From: an uncultured Desulfobulbus sp.
GTDB taxonomy: Bacteria; Desulfobacterota; Desulfobulbia; Desulfobulbales; Desulfobulbaceae
Direction of reading: 5' to 3'
DNA length: 5,700 bases
Assembly (NCBI GenBank): GCA_946539945.1
Contig: CAMNHX010000122.1
Span: forward strand, 1-5,700
Part shown: positions 1-5,700 of the stretch, one piece after another
How positions within the stretch are numbered: the stretch's first letter is position 1
Layout: each line of letters opens with the position of its first letter
Position numbers and translations under genes: made by a program
The notes under the pieces: model-generated
The model's database searches: none
The model's input: only the letters and a program-made list of their open reading frames with translations
Told to the model about the DNA's origin: nothing

Positions 1-59
1 GGCGGCAGGACATAGCGGTGTCAGCCTGTGGAGAGATAATGAGAGCCTTTGGGAAGAGG

Positions 60-124
60 GGCTTGGTTCGCAACCGTAAAATTCCCCACATTGGGGAATC
101 TTGCGGCGAAAACCAAGCCTTTTT
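60..124 (+). terminator. Composite long hairpin ending in T5, probable intrinsic terminator
   Basis: Three nested helices are visible. The outer arms GGCTTGGTT (60-68) and AACCAAGCC (111-119) are perfect complements. The middle arms CGCAA (69-73) and TTGCG (101-105) pair next. The inner arms ATTCCCCA (81-88) and TGGGGAAT (92-99) close a three-base loop. That is 22 pairs in all, with bulges at 74-80, 100 and 106-110. On the plus strand the stem runs directly into five T (120-124), the shape of a Rho-independent terminator for transcription entering from the left. On the minus strand the inner hairpin is followed by TTTT, so it might also help stop ppiD transcription, whose stop codon lies about 130 bases away. 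A small structured RNA is an alternative. Structure is seen; function is inferred. Confidence 0.55.
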
Positions 125-165
125 CCTCTGGGCAGTCTCGTTGAAGCAGGAACCCACCGAAGTGA

Positions 166-191
166 TTCAGGAGTCTTGTCTTGCTCCTGAA
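166..191. repeat. 8-bp perfect inverted repeat downstream of ppiD
   Basis: The arms TTCAGGAG (166-173) and CTCCTGAA (184-191) are exact complements around a ten-base loop that contains a short TCTTG direct repeat. It lies about 40 bases beyond the ppiD stop codon on the minus strand. No T run follows on either strand, so it is not a typical intrinsic terminator. It may protect the ppiD mRNA 3' end from exonucleases, or be chance. The rest of 1-229 shows no supportable gene. Confidence 0.4.
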
Positions 192-229
192 CGCGGTAGG
201 AATCCCCAGCCTTTAGGCGAGGGAGGATG

Positions 230-2107
230 TCAATTGAGGATTTCAGGATTGATCCAGATCTTGCTGTTGCGGCTAATCCGGTTCAGCCAGTCGTTGAACA
301 GCCGGGAGCGCTTGTCCTGAAGAATCTGGACTGCCAGTGCGTCGCGTAACACGGGCGCTGCGTCGTCCTTGCCCTGCCGTAGTGTTTCAATGCGGTACAC
401 CAGCAGCTTTTCCCCGTCCACCACCGGTGCAGTGGGGGTCTTGCCCTTGCCCAGACGGGAAAAGGCATCCTGGACCATACGCGGCGACACGCTGCTGTCC
501 GGCGAGACCCGCCCTATGAAGTCCGTGGTCTTTGCCTGGATGCTGCTCGGCCATTCCTGATTCTTTTCCAGCGTGATCAGCGCTTCCTCTGCCGCCTTTT
601 TGGCCAGTTCCGCGCTCTTCTCCCTGGTGAAGTCCTTGACAAGCTGCTCGCGAATCTGGTCAAACGGCGGCGGTTCCGGCTGTTTCACCTCCTCGGCAAA
701 GAGGATGGCATAGCCTGCCGCGCCCTCGGTGATGGAACTCAAGGCGCCCTTGGTGAGGGCAAAGGCAGCACGGGCAATGGCTGGATCACGCAGCACAGCC
801 AGTTCCTGGGGCACGTCCTTTTGCGCGATGAGTTCCGTGCTTTCCAGCTTTTGCCCGCTTTCGCCGTACCTGGCCAGACTGCCGGCCCGCATGATCCCCT
901 CATACGCTTCAGAAGCCTTTTTGAAGGCAAGGGCACGAGCCTTTTGCTGGCCCAGAATGCGGGAAATCTCCTCCTTCTTTTCCTCAAAGGTCGGTGTCTT
1001 TTCCGGCACGATCTTTTCCACCTTGATGATGTGGAAGCCAAAGGGGCTTTCCACGATCTGGCTGTTTGCCCCGCTCTTCAGGGAAAAGGCTGCCTCTTCA
1101 AATTCAGGGACCATCTGGCCCCTTTTGATCAGGCCCAGATCGCCGCCCTTGCCCTTGCCTGCGGGGTCTTCGGTATGGGCATCAGCCAGTTTGGCGAAGT
1201 TGTCGGCCCTGACCTGGGCCAGCACCTTCCGGGCCACCTCTTTCTTCGCCTTGCGCACCGCCTCATCCGCGTTTTGCTCCACCTTGAACAGGATATGCCG
1301 AACCTGACGCTGTTCAGGCGTGTGCCAGTTCTGGGACTGTTCGGTGTAGTAGGCACGCAGTTCCTCCTCGCTGACCTGGACTTCACTGGCATGGCCGTCA
1401 AAGGGAAAAAACAGGTAGGTAAACCTGGACTGGGGATCAGGTCGGTACAGTTCCTTTTTCCCGGCATACCAGTCTGCCAGTGTCTTGTCATCCTGTTGCA
1501 CCTGGCTGGCAAAGGCATCCTGGGCAAAGACGGCGTAGGACAGCCTGATCTCCAGTCCGGCAAAGCCCAGCCACAGTTCCACTTCTGGATCCGACACCCC
1601 GGCAAAGCCGGAAATGGCGGCCATGACCCGGCTTTGTAGCAGGTCACCGCGCATACTCTCTTCAAAGGAAGTTTCTGCCATTTTGTTCTGGGTCAGCACA
1701 GCGCGATAGGTTTCCAGATCAAAGCGGCCCTCCTTCTGGAAGGCGGGAATGGCGGCAATGGCGCGCCGCACTTCAGGGTCGCTGACCCTAATGCCCAGTT
1801 CAGCTGCGCCTTTCTGCACCAGTTCCCTCTGGATGAGCTGTCGGATGGCCTGCTGCTTGATGGCTGGCGTGTTGAGCAGCTTTTCGGGAATCTGCCCGCC
1901 AAACTGCTGCTTGTACGACTCCAGGAGCTGGTTGTAGGTACGGGCAAAGGCAGGCCCGGAAATTTCCCGACCGTCCACAGAGGCGATCTTGCCACCGTGC
2001 GCCCCCATATTGGTGCCAACGCCCCAGAAGACAAACACAACGGCAATCAGAATGATGATGATCAGAAAAAGGGGAGAATGAACGTTTTTTCGCAGAATTC
2101 GCAACAT
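230..2107 (-). CDS. ppiD: PpiD/SurA-type membrane-anchored periplasmic peptidyl-prolyl isomerase
   Basis: A 625-residue protein, almost the length of E. coli PpiD (623). A short basic N-terminus (MLRILRKN) precedes one hydrophobic segment at about residues 12-33. This predicts an inner-membrane anchor with the rest in the periplasm, and there is no signal-peptidase motif. Residues 36-190 match the SurA N-terminal chaperone region in character. A parvulin-type rotamase domain spans about 266-365, shown by VRHIL (269-273), GGDLG (322-326), the F-E-E-A-A-F-S-L stretch near 336-343 and SPFGFHIIKV (354-363). A helical C-terminal region follows. I see no cysteine. PpiD helps newly translocated proteins leave the Sec translocon. 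The start is fixed by the anchor at the extreme N-terminus; the ribosome site is weak (GGGAA about 7 bases upstream). The gene is divergent from dsrC and probably monocistronic. Family assignment is firm; isomerase activity is not shown, since E. coli PpiD itself is nearly inactive. Confidence 0.93.
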   Translation of the reverse strand: MLRILRKNVHSPLFLIIIILIAVVFVFWGVGTNMGAHGGKIASVDGREISGPAFARTYNQLLESYKQQFGGQIPEKLLNTPAIKQQAIRQLIQRELVQKGAAELGIRVSDPEVRRAIAAIPAFQKEGRFDLETYRAVLTQNKMAETSFEESMRGDLLQSRVMAAISGFAGVSDPEVELWLGFAGLEIRLSYAVFAQDAFASQVQQDDKTLADWYAGKKELYRPDPQSRFTYLFFPFDGHASEVQVSEEELRAYYTEQSQNWHTPEQRQVRHILFKVEQNADEAVRKAKKEVARKVLAQVRADNFAKLADAHTEDPAGKGKGGDLGLIKRGQMVPEFEEAAFSLKSGANSQIVESPFGFHIIKVEKIVPEKTPTFEEKKEEISRILGQQKARALAFKKASEAYEGIMRAGSLARYGESGQKLESTELIAQKDVPQELAVLRDPAIARAAFALTKGALSSITEGAAGYAILFAEEVKQPEPPPFDQIREQLVKDFTREKSAELAKKAAEEALITLEKNQEWPSSIQAKTTDFIGRVSPDSSVSPRMVQDAFSRLGKGKTPTAPVVDGEKLLVYRIETLRQGKDDAAPVLRDALAVQILQDKRSRLFNDWLNRISRNSKIWINPEILN

Positions 2108-2169
2108 GGTAGTGTTCCCGTGATCTCGTGACAGTGAGCAAACAGGGCTAAAAACACGGCAAGAGCCGC

Positions 2170-2198
2170 ATTATGGGGCATTTACCCTGAAGTTACCA
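2170..2198 (-). promoter_or_regulatory. Weak candidate promoter for ppiD
   Basis: Reading the minus strand, CATAAT (2175-2170) matches five of six bases of the -10 consensus. A poor -35 match, TGGTAA (2198-2193), lies 17 bases upstream. Transcription would start about 55 bases before the ppiD ATG. A short GC stem, CGGC/GCCG (2157-2168), followed by T5 on the minus strand lies near the predicted start. Only the -10 box is good, so this is tentative. Confidence 0.25.
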
Positions 2199-2259
2199 GT
2201 GAAAAATACAGAAAAGCAGCTCTCTTGCCCGGGCCAGGCGCACGCGGGAAAAAAAGAGC

Positions 2260-2305
2260 GCCCCACGCTTGACAAAGCGAATACCGTATAGTAGAGACGT
2301 GGGGC
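2260..2305. repeat. Perfect 8-bp inverted repeat bracketing the dsrC promoter
   Basis: The arms GCCCCACG (2260-2267) and CGTGGGGC (2298-2305) are exact complements separated by 30 bases. The interval begins one base before the TTGACA box and ends where a -10 element is expected, so the arms enclose the promoter core. This could be a pair of half-sites for a regulator, or a 5' RNA hairpin if transcription starts further upstream. Symmetry and position are seen; a regulatory role is inferred. Confidence 0.45.
2269..2297 (+). promoter_or_regulatory. Probable dsrC promoter
   Basis: A perfect -35 hexamer, TTGACA, lies at 2269-2274. At the ideal 17-base spacing the -10 position reads TAGAGA (2292-2297), only three of six matches. 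The better-looking TATAGT (2287-2292) is only 12 bases away, too close for ordinary sigma-70 use. The start would fall near 2304, giving a leader of about 50 bases before the dsrC ATG. The -35 box and location are convincing; the -10 is not settled. Confidence 0.5.
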
Positions 2306-2355
2306 AAGTTTTTGTGGCAATTTGGACGCTAACAACAAATCGCTTGGAGGATGTC

Positions 2356-2676
2356 ATGGCAACACTTGAGCACAACGGCAAAACCTACGAAGTCGACGAA
2401 GACGGTTTCCTGATTAAAGGCAATGAGGAATGGGACGAGAACTGGGTTGACTACGTCAAAAAGGTCGAGGGCATTGACGAGATTACGGACGAGCATCAGA
2501 AGGTAATTGATGCCCTGCAGGAGTACTACAAGAAGAATGGCATCGCTCCCATGGTGCGTATTCTTTCCAAGACCACCGGTTATCCGTTGAAGCGCATCTA
2601 TGAGCTGTTCCCGTCGGGTCCGGGCAAGGGAGCCTGCAAGATGGCTGGTCTGCCCAAACCGACCGGTTGCGTCTGA
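2356..2676 (+). CDS. dsrC: DsrC/DsvC/TusE-family sulfur carrier protein of dissimilatory sulfite reduction
   Basis: A 106-residue protein spanning the whole DsrC fold. The flexible C-terminal arm holds Cys94 in GPGKGACKM and the penultimate Cys105 in PTGCV, the pair that defines a functional DsrC and separates it from TusE proteins that keep only the last one. In sulfate reducers these cysteines accept a sulfur atom from DsrAB-bound sulfite as a trisulfide, which the DsrMKJOP membrane complex then reduces. The protein acts in the cytoplasm. The conserved core NGIAPMVRILSK (61-72) is also present. The frame stays open upstream to 2269, but the ATG at 2356 is chosen because TTGGAGG (2344-2350) sits five bases before it and the protein then begins at the usual family position. 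It is a single gene with its own promoter and terminator; no dsrAB is in the window, consistent with the separate location of dsrC in Desulfovibrio. Confidence 0.96.
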   Translation: MATLEHNGKTYEVDEDGFLIKGNEEWDENWVDYVKKVEGIDEITDEHQKVIDALQEYYKKNGIAPMVRILSKTTGYPLKRIYELFPSGPGKGACKMAGLPKPTGCV

Positions 2677-2699
2677 TTCAGCACGCTGTTCTGGACACC

Positions 2700-2738
2700 G
2701 AAAGCCGCCTGATTTTCAGGCGGCTTTCTTTGTGTTTG
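2700..2738 (+). terminator. Strong intrinsic terminator of dsrC
   Basis: A perfect 13-bp stem, GAAAGCCGCCTGA (2700-2712) with TCAGGCGGCTTTC (2716-2728), closes a TTT loop. It is followed by a T-rich stretch, TTTGTGTTT. It starts 23 bases after the dsrC stop codon. The stem base also gives a short T run on the minus strand, so it may work in both directions between the two convergent genes. Confidence 0.9.
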
Positions 2739-2743
2739 ATGTA

Positions 2744-2784
2744 CAGAAACCCCCTGCTGGCTTCTCCTGCCAACAGGGGTTCTG
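2744..2784 (-). terminator. Imperfect hairpin terminator for the 786-residue protein gene
   Basis: Arms at 2744-2761 and 2769-2784 pair through CCCCTG/CAGGGG and TGGC/GCCA, with one internal mismatch, bulged bases in the left arm and a seven-base loop. Read on the minus strand, the stem ends in GGGGG followed by TTTCTGT. It begins about 33 bases past the stop codon of the large minus-strand gene. The T tract is short, so strength is uncertain. Confidence 0.6.
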
Positions 2785-2817
2785 GTTTGGTGCGATTCTG
2801 TTCGCGCTCTTTCCGTT

Positions 2818-5178
2818 TCAGGGAGCTGGAGGTGCGTCTTCCTTGGGTGCTTCGGGCTTGGGCGGCGCGGTCTTGGCCGGAGCCTGCTTGACCTTGGCAG
2901 CGGGATCCAGCGCAACCGGTCCTTCCGTGCCCTCTGGTGCATCCACCTTGTTGTGGAAGACCTGCTCAAACTTCGGCACATTCAGACCCAGTTTGGACAG
3001 ATCCAGCTTGTCCTGCCGCCAGAGCCAGAAGGTCACTCCCACGACAAAGGCCAGCAGCAGGCAGATCCAGAGGCAACCGTGCCCGCGCTTGTCGTCCCGG
3101 AAGGGATCCAGCAGCGCCTGACGCTCAATGTTGCTCGGCGGCTCGGCTGTTGCTGTCAAAGCGCTGCCCAGTTTCAGGTTGATAGGGAGCAGAGTATTCA
3201 CAGCCCAGCCAGAAGCCTCCAGCACGGGTCCCAAGGTGCGTTTTCTGAACTTGAGCCAGGCCATAAAGACCGACGGTCCAGAAATCACCACAAAAATCCC
3301 CAGAAGCAGCAGTGGGAACTGCCACCAGGACAGCGAGAAGAGCGCCTGCGCAATACTGCCCACAGCTGTGCCAATGGCACCCAGGGCAATACCCACGGCA
3401 GCAAAAATACCCACGTTCTTGCCCATGTCAAAGGGTTGGGCCGCAGGTTTGGGCGCTGCCACCGTGCTTGCCACAGACTTGACAGAGTCTATGGAAGCCT
3501 CGTTCTTGTGGGCCGCGAATTTCGCAATTTGCTCGCCAAGAAGCTGGCCTGCCCGCTTGTAGGGCGCCCAGATGGCCTGCCGGAAACTGATGGGGTTGTG
3601 TACGATCTTGACCAACGTAGCGTCCCAATCCTCACCCGTGTTGTCCACAAAGACGCCGTTCCGGCCTTCAACCAGGACCGTGTCGTCACCTGCGGTCAGG
3701 GCAGCCATGATGGTCCGCTTGACGCCACCCTCATCCGCGTCCCGCCGCCGCGTGCATTCACAGTACAGGAGGCACATCTGGCTCATGGATGCCAGCTTGC
3801 AGTGGGACTCAATGTCTGCAACCGGCACGCAGAGTTGGCAGGACCGGCCATCCATGTACAGGGTTCCCGCACGGAAGGTCACACTGTTGCTCAAACTGTA
3901 GAAGTCGTGGAAGGAGACGAAGTTCATCAGCAGGTGGTGCAAGTGCAGGAAGTAGAGTACCAACCGCTCCAGTTCGGCAATGTCGGTTATGGCCGAGGCG
4001 CTGGACAGGTCCTGTGCGCACAGGGACTGAAAGCGCTCGCGCACATCCGGAGCCAGGAGTTGACGAACCCCCTCTTCGCCCAGAGCGTCAATGGCTGCTG
4101 CCGGATCTTCCGGTGGGGCAAAGGCGCCTGCTTCATGGATTTCGACCGCAGGCCGCTGTTCCAGGGCTGCGCCGTAGGGTGCAAACATCTCCTTGACCCG
4201 CTTCCAGTCCTGGGCAGACAGGGCGTTACCGGGCAGGAGCGGCGCGATCAGTTCAGCGAAACGCTGCACTCGCTCGCTCCAGACCGGGTTGAGTCCCTGC
4301 TTCAGGGGCAGGGTCGCATCCGGGACAACCCGGGCCAGGGGCAGGGCTTCCAAAAGCGCCTCGTCAATCTTTGGGCGCTCTGCGGGGTCAATAGCCGCCG
4401 TCAGTCGCTCCTCGGCGTTGAGGGGCGCTACGGCCTGGGGTGCGAAGTCTGCTATGCTGCACCGGAGGAAGAAATCGTCCACCTTGGGCCGGATTTCTTC
4501 CATCAACTTCCAGGCGGCTTCCGTGTCAGGCACGGGATGCGGCGCTACTGCCACCACGTTTTGCCGCCAGTCCAGCCAGCGCTCCAGCTCAAGGATCAGC
4601 GCGTTGGACAGCGCGATGTCCAGACCTGCAGCACCGCTGGCGTCCTCAACGCCACCTACCACAGCCAGACCTGTTTCCACAAAGCGCCGCACCTCATCGT
4701 CCAGTTCAGGTATGGGCGGCAGAATGCCGTCGCCATTGAAGGACTGGCCTGCCGCGCCATCCATGGCCTGAACCACGTCTGTCTGGGTCAGTTCCTCGTC
4801 GTCTGGACGCCCTACCGCAGCCAGAACGGACCGGGCTGTTGTCAGCAGGTGAGCGCCGCTCTCGTTTGAAGAGTCAATGGCGGCAAGCGGCATGGTCAGG
4901 GGATGCCCGGTGATGTCTGCCGTGTCCTTCAAATGGGCGCAGAGCCATTCTGTGGCTGCCAGCACTTCCGGCATACGGATGCGCCCGTCACCGTCCGCAT
5001 CCAACAGGGTAAGGGTTCTCTGGTCAAACTCAATGCCTGTCGCAGGGCAGCTCAAGGCGCCCCAAAGTTTGGGGTCCAGTTCGCGCAGGTGTCGCAGTTC
5101 AGCCAAGGTAGTCAGGGTCATCTGATCAGTGCCGCCCATACGGCGGCAGTGCCAGGAAAAAGCAGATGTCTGTGGCAT
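2818..5178 (-). CDS. Uncharacterised EF-hand, three-pass membrane protein with Cys cluster
   Basis: A 786-residue protein that I cannot assign to a named family. A canonical 12-residue EF-hand loop occupies 60-71 (D60, D62, D64, G65, I67, E71). A degenerate second one may lie near 146-157 (NGDGI). Residues 160-430 look soluble and mostly helical. Six cysteines (447, 450, 460, 469, 473, 475) cluster in 29 residues. Hydrophobic segments lie at about 588-611, 619-643 and 701-719. Residues 746-786 form a Pro/Ala/Lys-rich tail. There is no N-terminal signal peptide, so the first 587 residues are probably cytoplasmic and the tail, after three passes, probably periplasmic. The start at 5178 is chosen for TAGGA (5190-5186), seven bases upstream. 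The ATG codons at residues 14 and 20 have poorer ribosome sites, although the conserved-looking part begins at about residue 20. It has its own promoter and converges on dsrC. Calcium binding is likely but unproven. Confidence 0.88.
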   Translation of the reverse strand: MPQTSAFSWHCRRMGGTDQMTLTTLAELRHLRELDPKLWGALSCPATGIEFDQRTLTLLDADGDGRIRMPEVLAATEWLCAHLKDTADITGHPLTMPLAAIDSSNESGAHLLTTARSVLAAVGRPDDEELTQTDVVQAMDGAAGQSFNGDGILPPIPELDDEVRRFVETGLAVVGGVEDASGAAGLDIALSNALILELERWLDWRQNVVAVAPHPVPDTEAAWKLMEEIRPKVDDFFLRCSIADFAPQAVAPLNAEERLTAAIDPAERPKIDEALLEALPLARVVPDATLPLKQGLNPVWSERVQRFAELIAPLLPGNALSAQDWKRVKEMFAPYGAALEQRPAVEIHEAGAFAPPEDPAAAIDALGEEGVRQLLAPDVRERFQSLCAQDLSSASAITDIAELERLVLYFLHLHHLLMNFVSFHDFYSLSNSVTFRAGTLYMDGRSCQLCVPVADIESHCKLASMSQMCLLYCECTRRRDADEGGVKRTIMAALTAGDDTVLVEGRNGVFVDNTGEDWDATLVKIVHNPISFRQAIWAPYKRAGQLLGEQIAKFAAHKNEASIDSVKSVASTVAAPKPAAQPFDMGKNVGIFAAVGIALGAIGTAVGSIAQALFSLSWWQFPLLLLGIFVVISGPSVFMAWLKFRKRTLGPVLEASGWAVNTLLPINLKLGSALTATAEPPSNIERQALLDPFRDDKRGHGCLWICLLLAFVVGVTFWLWRQDKLDLSKLGLNVPKFEQVFHNKVDAPEGTEGPVALDPAAKVKQAPAKTAPPKPEAPKEDAPPAP

Positions 5179-5230
5179 GGAAGCATCCTATTAAAGCAAC
5201 AGGGAAGAGGAAAAGACCTTACTGTAACCG

Positions 5231-5295
5231 AAAAAGCCGGCAGGAAGACACAGTGCAGGCAGAAGAGCGCCTGCCAGCGCCGTTGCTCCGGCTTT
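5231..5295 (-). terminator. Terminator-like leader with alternative pairings before the 786-residue gene
   Basis: On the minus strand, GCTGGCAGG (5278-5270) can pair with CCTGCCGGC (5244-5236), with one G-U wobble, and is followed at once by five T (5235-5231). Competing pairings exist: AAAGCCGG (5295-5288) with CCGGCTTT (5240-5233), and GCAGGC (5274-5269) with GCCTGC (5260-5255). It could terminate the upstream ankyrin gene. Because a promoter candidate lies just before it (5306-5334), it could also be an attenuator in the leader of the large gene. The pairings are seen; the role is inferred. Confidence 0.5.
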
Positions 5296-5305
5296 GAGCG
5301 TACCG

Positions 5306-5334
5306 CTTATATAGGGCAAAAGAGAAAAATGCAA
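5306..5334 (-). promoter_or_regulatory. Probable promoter of the 786-residue protein gene
   Basis: On the minus strand, TTGCAT (5334-5329; four of six matches) is followed after exactly 17 bases by TATAAG (5311-5306; five of six). Transcription would start near 5299, giving a leader of about 120 bases. The -10 box overlaps the TAA stop (5309-5307) of the ankyrin gene remnant, so promoter and dead coding sequence share bases. Confidence 0.5.
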
Positions 5335-5700
5335 ACAGGATTCTGCATGGAAAGAGAAGGTTGGCCGGTCTGTTGAAAGACAGGGGACTTGATGAGGAAT
5401 TTTGATGTTGCTCTCAAGTCTCCCGGAATGTCCTGTTTGGCACGACGCTTCTTCAGCGCTTGAATGATGGCCTTGTCCACTTTCCGGCGCTCGTCTTCCT
5501 GGAGGCCGGGCTGCCAGCCTCTACGGTGTTCAGCATACCAAATGCGCCGCAGCCTTCCTTGTCCTGAATGCCCACATCAGCACCCCGAAAACGCTTGCAC
5601 CTCTTCGGGACTGCGGGCGACGCTTGCCGCTGACATCTGCGGTGTCTGTCCAGCATTGTTTTGCGCATTCACATTCTGCAGGTGCGTCTGGTCCGCGTTG
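5307..5700 (-). pseudogene. 3' part of a frameshifted ankyrin-repeat protein gene, cut by the window edge
   Basis: Translating the minus strand from 5699 gives VNAQNNAGQTPQMSAASVAR followed by SPEEVQAF, an ankyrin-repeat signature. That frame hits TGA at 5579-5577. One base over, the reading continues as GADVGIQDKEGCGAF, and near 5540 it must return to the first frame to read WYAEHRRGW, a typical ankyrin end. That frame then runs open, through a basic stretch (KKRRAKQ), to TAA at 5309-5307. So there are two compensating frameshifts, one at about 5591-5582 and one at about 5543-5538, roughly 45 bases apart. Ankyrin repeats mediate protein-protein contacts; the partner is unknown. The 5' end lies outside the window. 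True decay and sequencing error are both possible: the first shift lies beside TTTT and GGGG runs. A separate ORF reading of 5453-5668 covers only the middle piece and is not a gene by itself. Confidence 0.72.

Noticed and set aside
65..75. GGTTCGCAACC resembling a tRNA T-arm
   Set aside because: The loop is three bases rather than seven, and no acceptor, D or anticodon arms surround it. The bases are better explained by the composite hairpin.
18..320. A 100-codon plus-strand open frame
   Set aside because: It runs through the composite hairpin at 60-124 and overlaps the 3' end of ppiD. It has no ribosome site I can see and no recognisable sequence.
821..1639. A 272-codon plus-strand open frame, with a second of 192 codons at 729-1307
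   Set aside because: Both are antisense to ppiD, whose parvulin motifs identify the real frame.
2158..2229. Distant inverted repeat GGCAAGAG (2158-2165) and CTCTTGCC (2222-2229)
   Set aside because: The arms are 56 bases apart with nothing supporting a joint role; an 8-base match at this distance is easily chance.
2269..2355. Upstream extension of dsrC to an earlier start
   Set aside because: The extension would cover the promoter candidate, and the ribosome site plus family length both point to the ATG at 2356.
2953..4869. A 638-codon plus-strand open frame
   Set aside because: It lies wholly antisense to the 786-residue gene, whose sequence has clear domain organisation and a ribosome site. 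The antisense product shows no recognisable motif and reflects codon bias in GC-rich DNA.
5060..5074. Perfect palindrome CCCCAAA-G-TTTGGGG
   Set aside because: It sits inside the coding sequence of the 786-residue protein, where it encodes PKLWG, with no T run or promoter nearby. Probably chance.
5453..5668. A 71-codon minus-strand open frame as an independent gene
   Set aside because: Only its middle (GADVGIQDKEGCGAF) is meaningful. It is the shifted middle piece of the broken ankyrin gene; its ends are out-of-frame readings.

Overview
The window looks like chromosomal DNA of a GC-rich, sulfite- or sulfate-reducing deltaproteobacterium, most likely a member of the Desulfovibrionaceae. The best evidence is a complete dsrC/dsvC-type gene. 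Its product carries the two C-terminal cysteines needed to accept sulfur from dissimilatory sulfite reductase, and its C-terminal sequence closely resembles Desulfovibrio DsvC as I remember it. The genus is inferred from this one marker.

Layout, left to right. Bases 1-229 hold no gene I can support, but contain a long composite hairpin ending in T5 (60-124) and a second inverted repeat (166-191). A PpiD/SurA-type periplasmic folding protein fills 230-2107 on the minus strand. A 248-base intergenic region separates it from the divergent dsrC (2356-2676, plus strand). That region holds a consensus -35 box bracketed by a perfect 8-bp inverted repeat. Two hairpins at 2700-2738 and 2744-2784 sit between dsrC and the convergent gene that follows. 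A 786-residue membrane protein of unknown function fills 2818-5178 on the minus strand. It has an N-terminal EF-hand loop, a central cysteine cluster, three C-terminal membrane segments and a Pro/Ala/Lys-rich tail. Its upstream region has a good promoter candidate (5306-5334) followed by a terminator-like leader with alternative pairings. From 5307 to the right edge lies the 3' part of a minus-strand ankyrin-repeat gene broken by two compensating frameshifts.

The genes do not form one evident operon: each appears to be its own transcription unit. DsrC works in cytoplasmic sulfite reduction and PpiD in folding at the outer face of the inner membrane. The 786-residue protein cannot be assigned. 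No defence system, mobile element, CRISPR array, tRNA or rRNA is visible. The least explained items are the 786-residue protein, the decayed ankyrin gene, and the structured DNA around the dsrC promoter and in the leader of the large gene.
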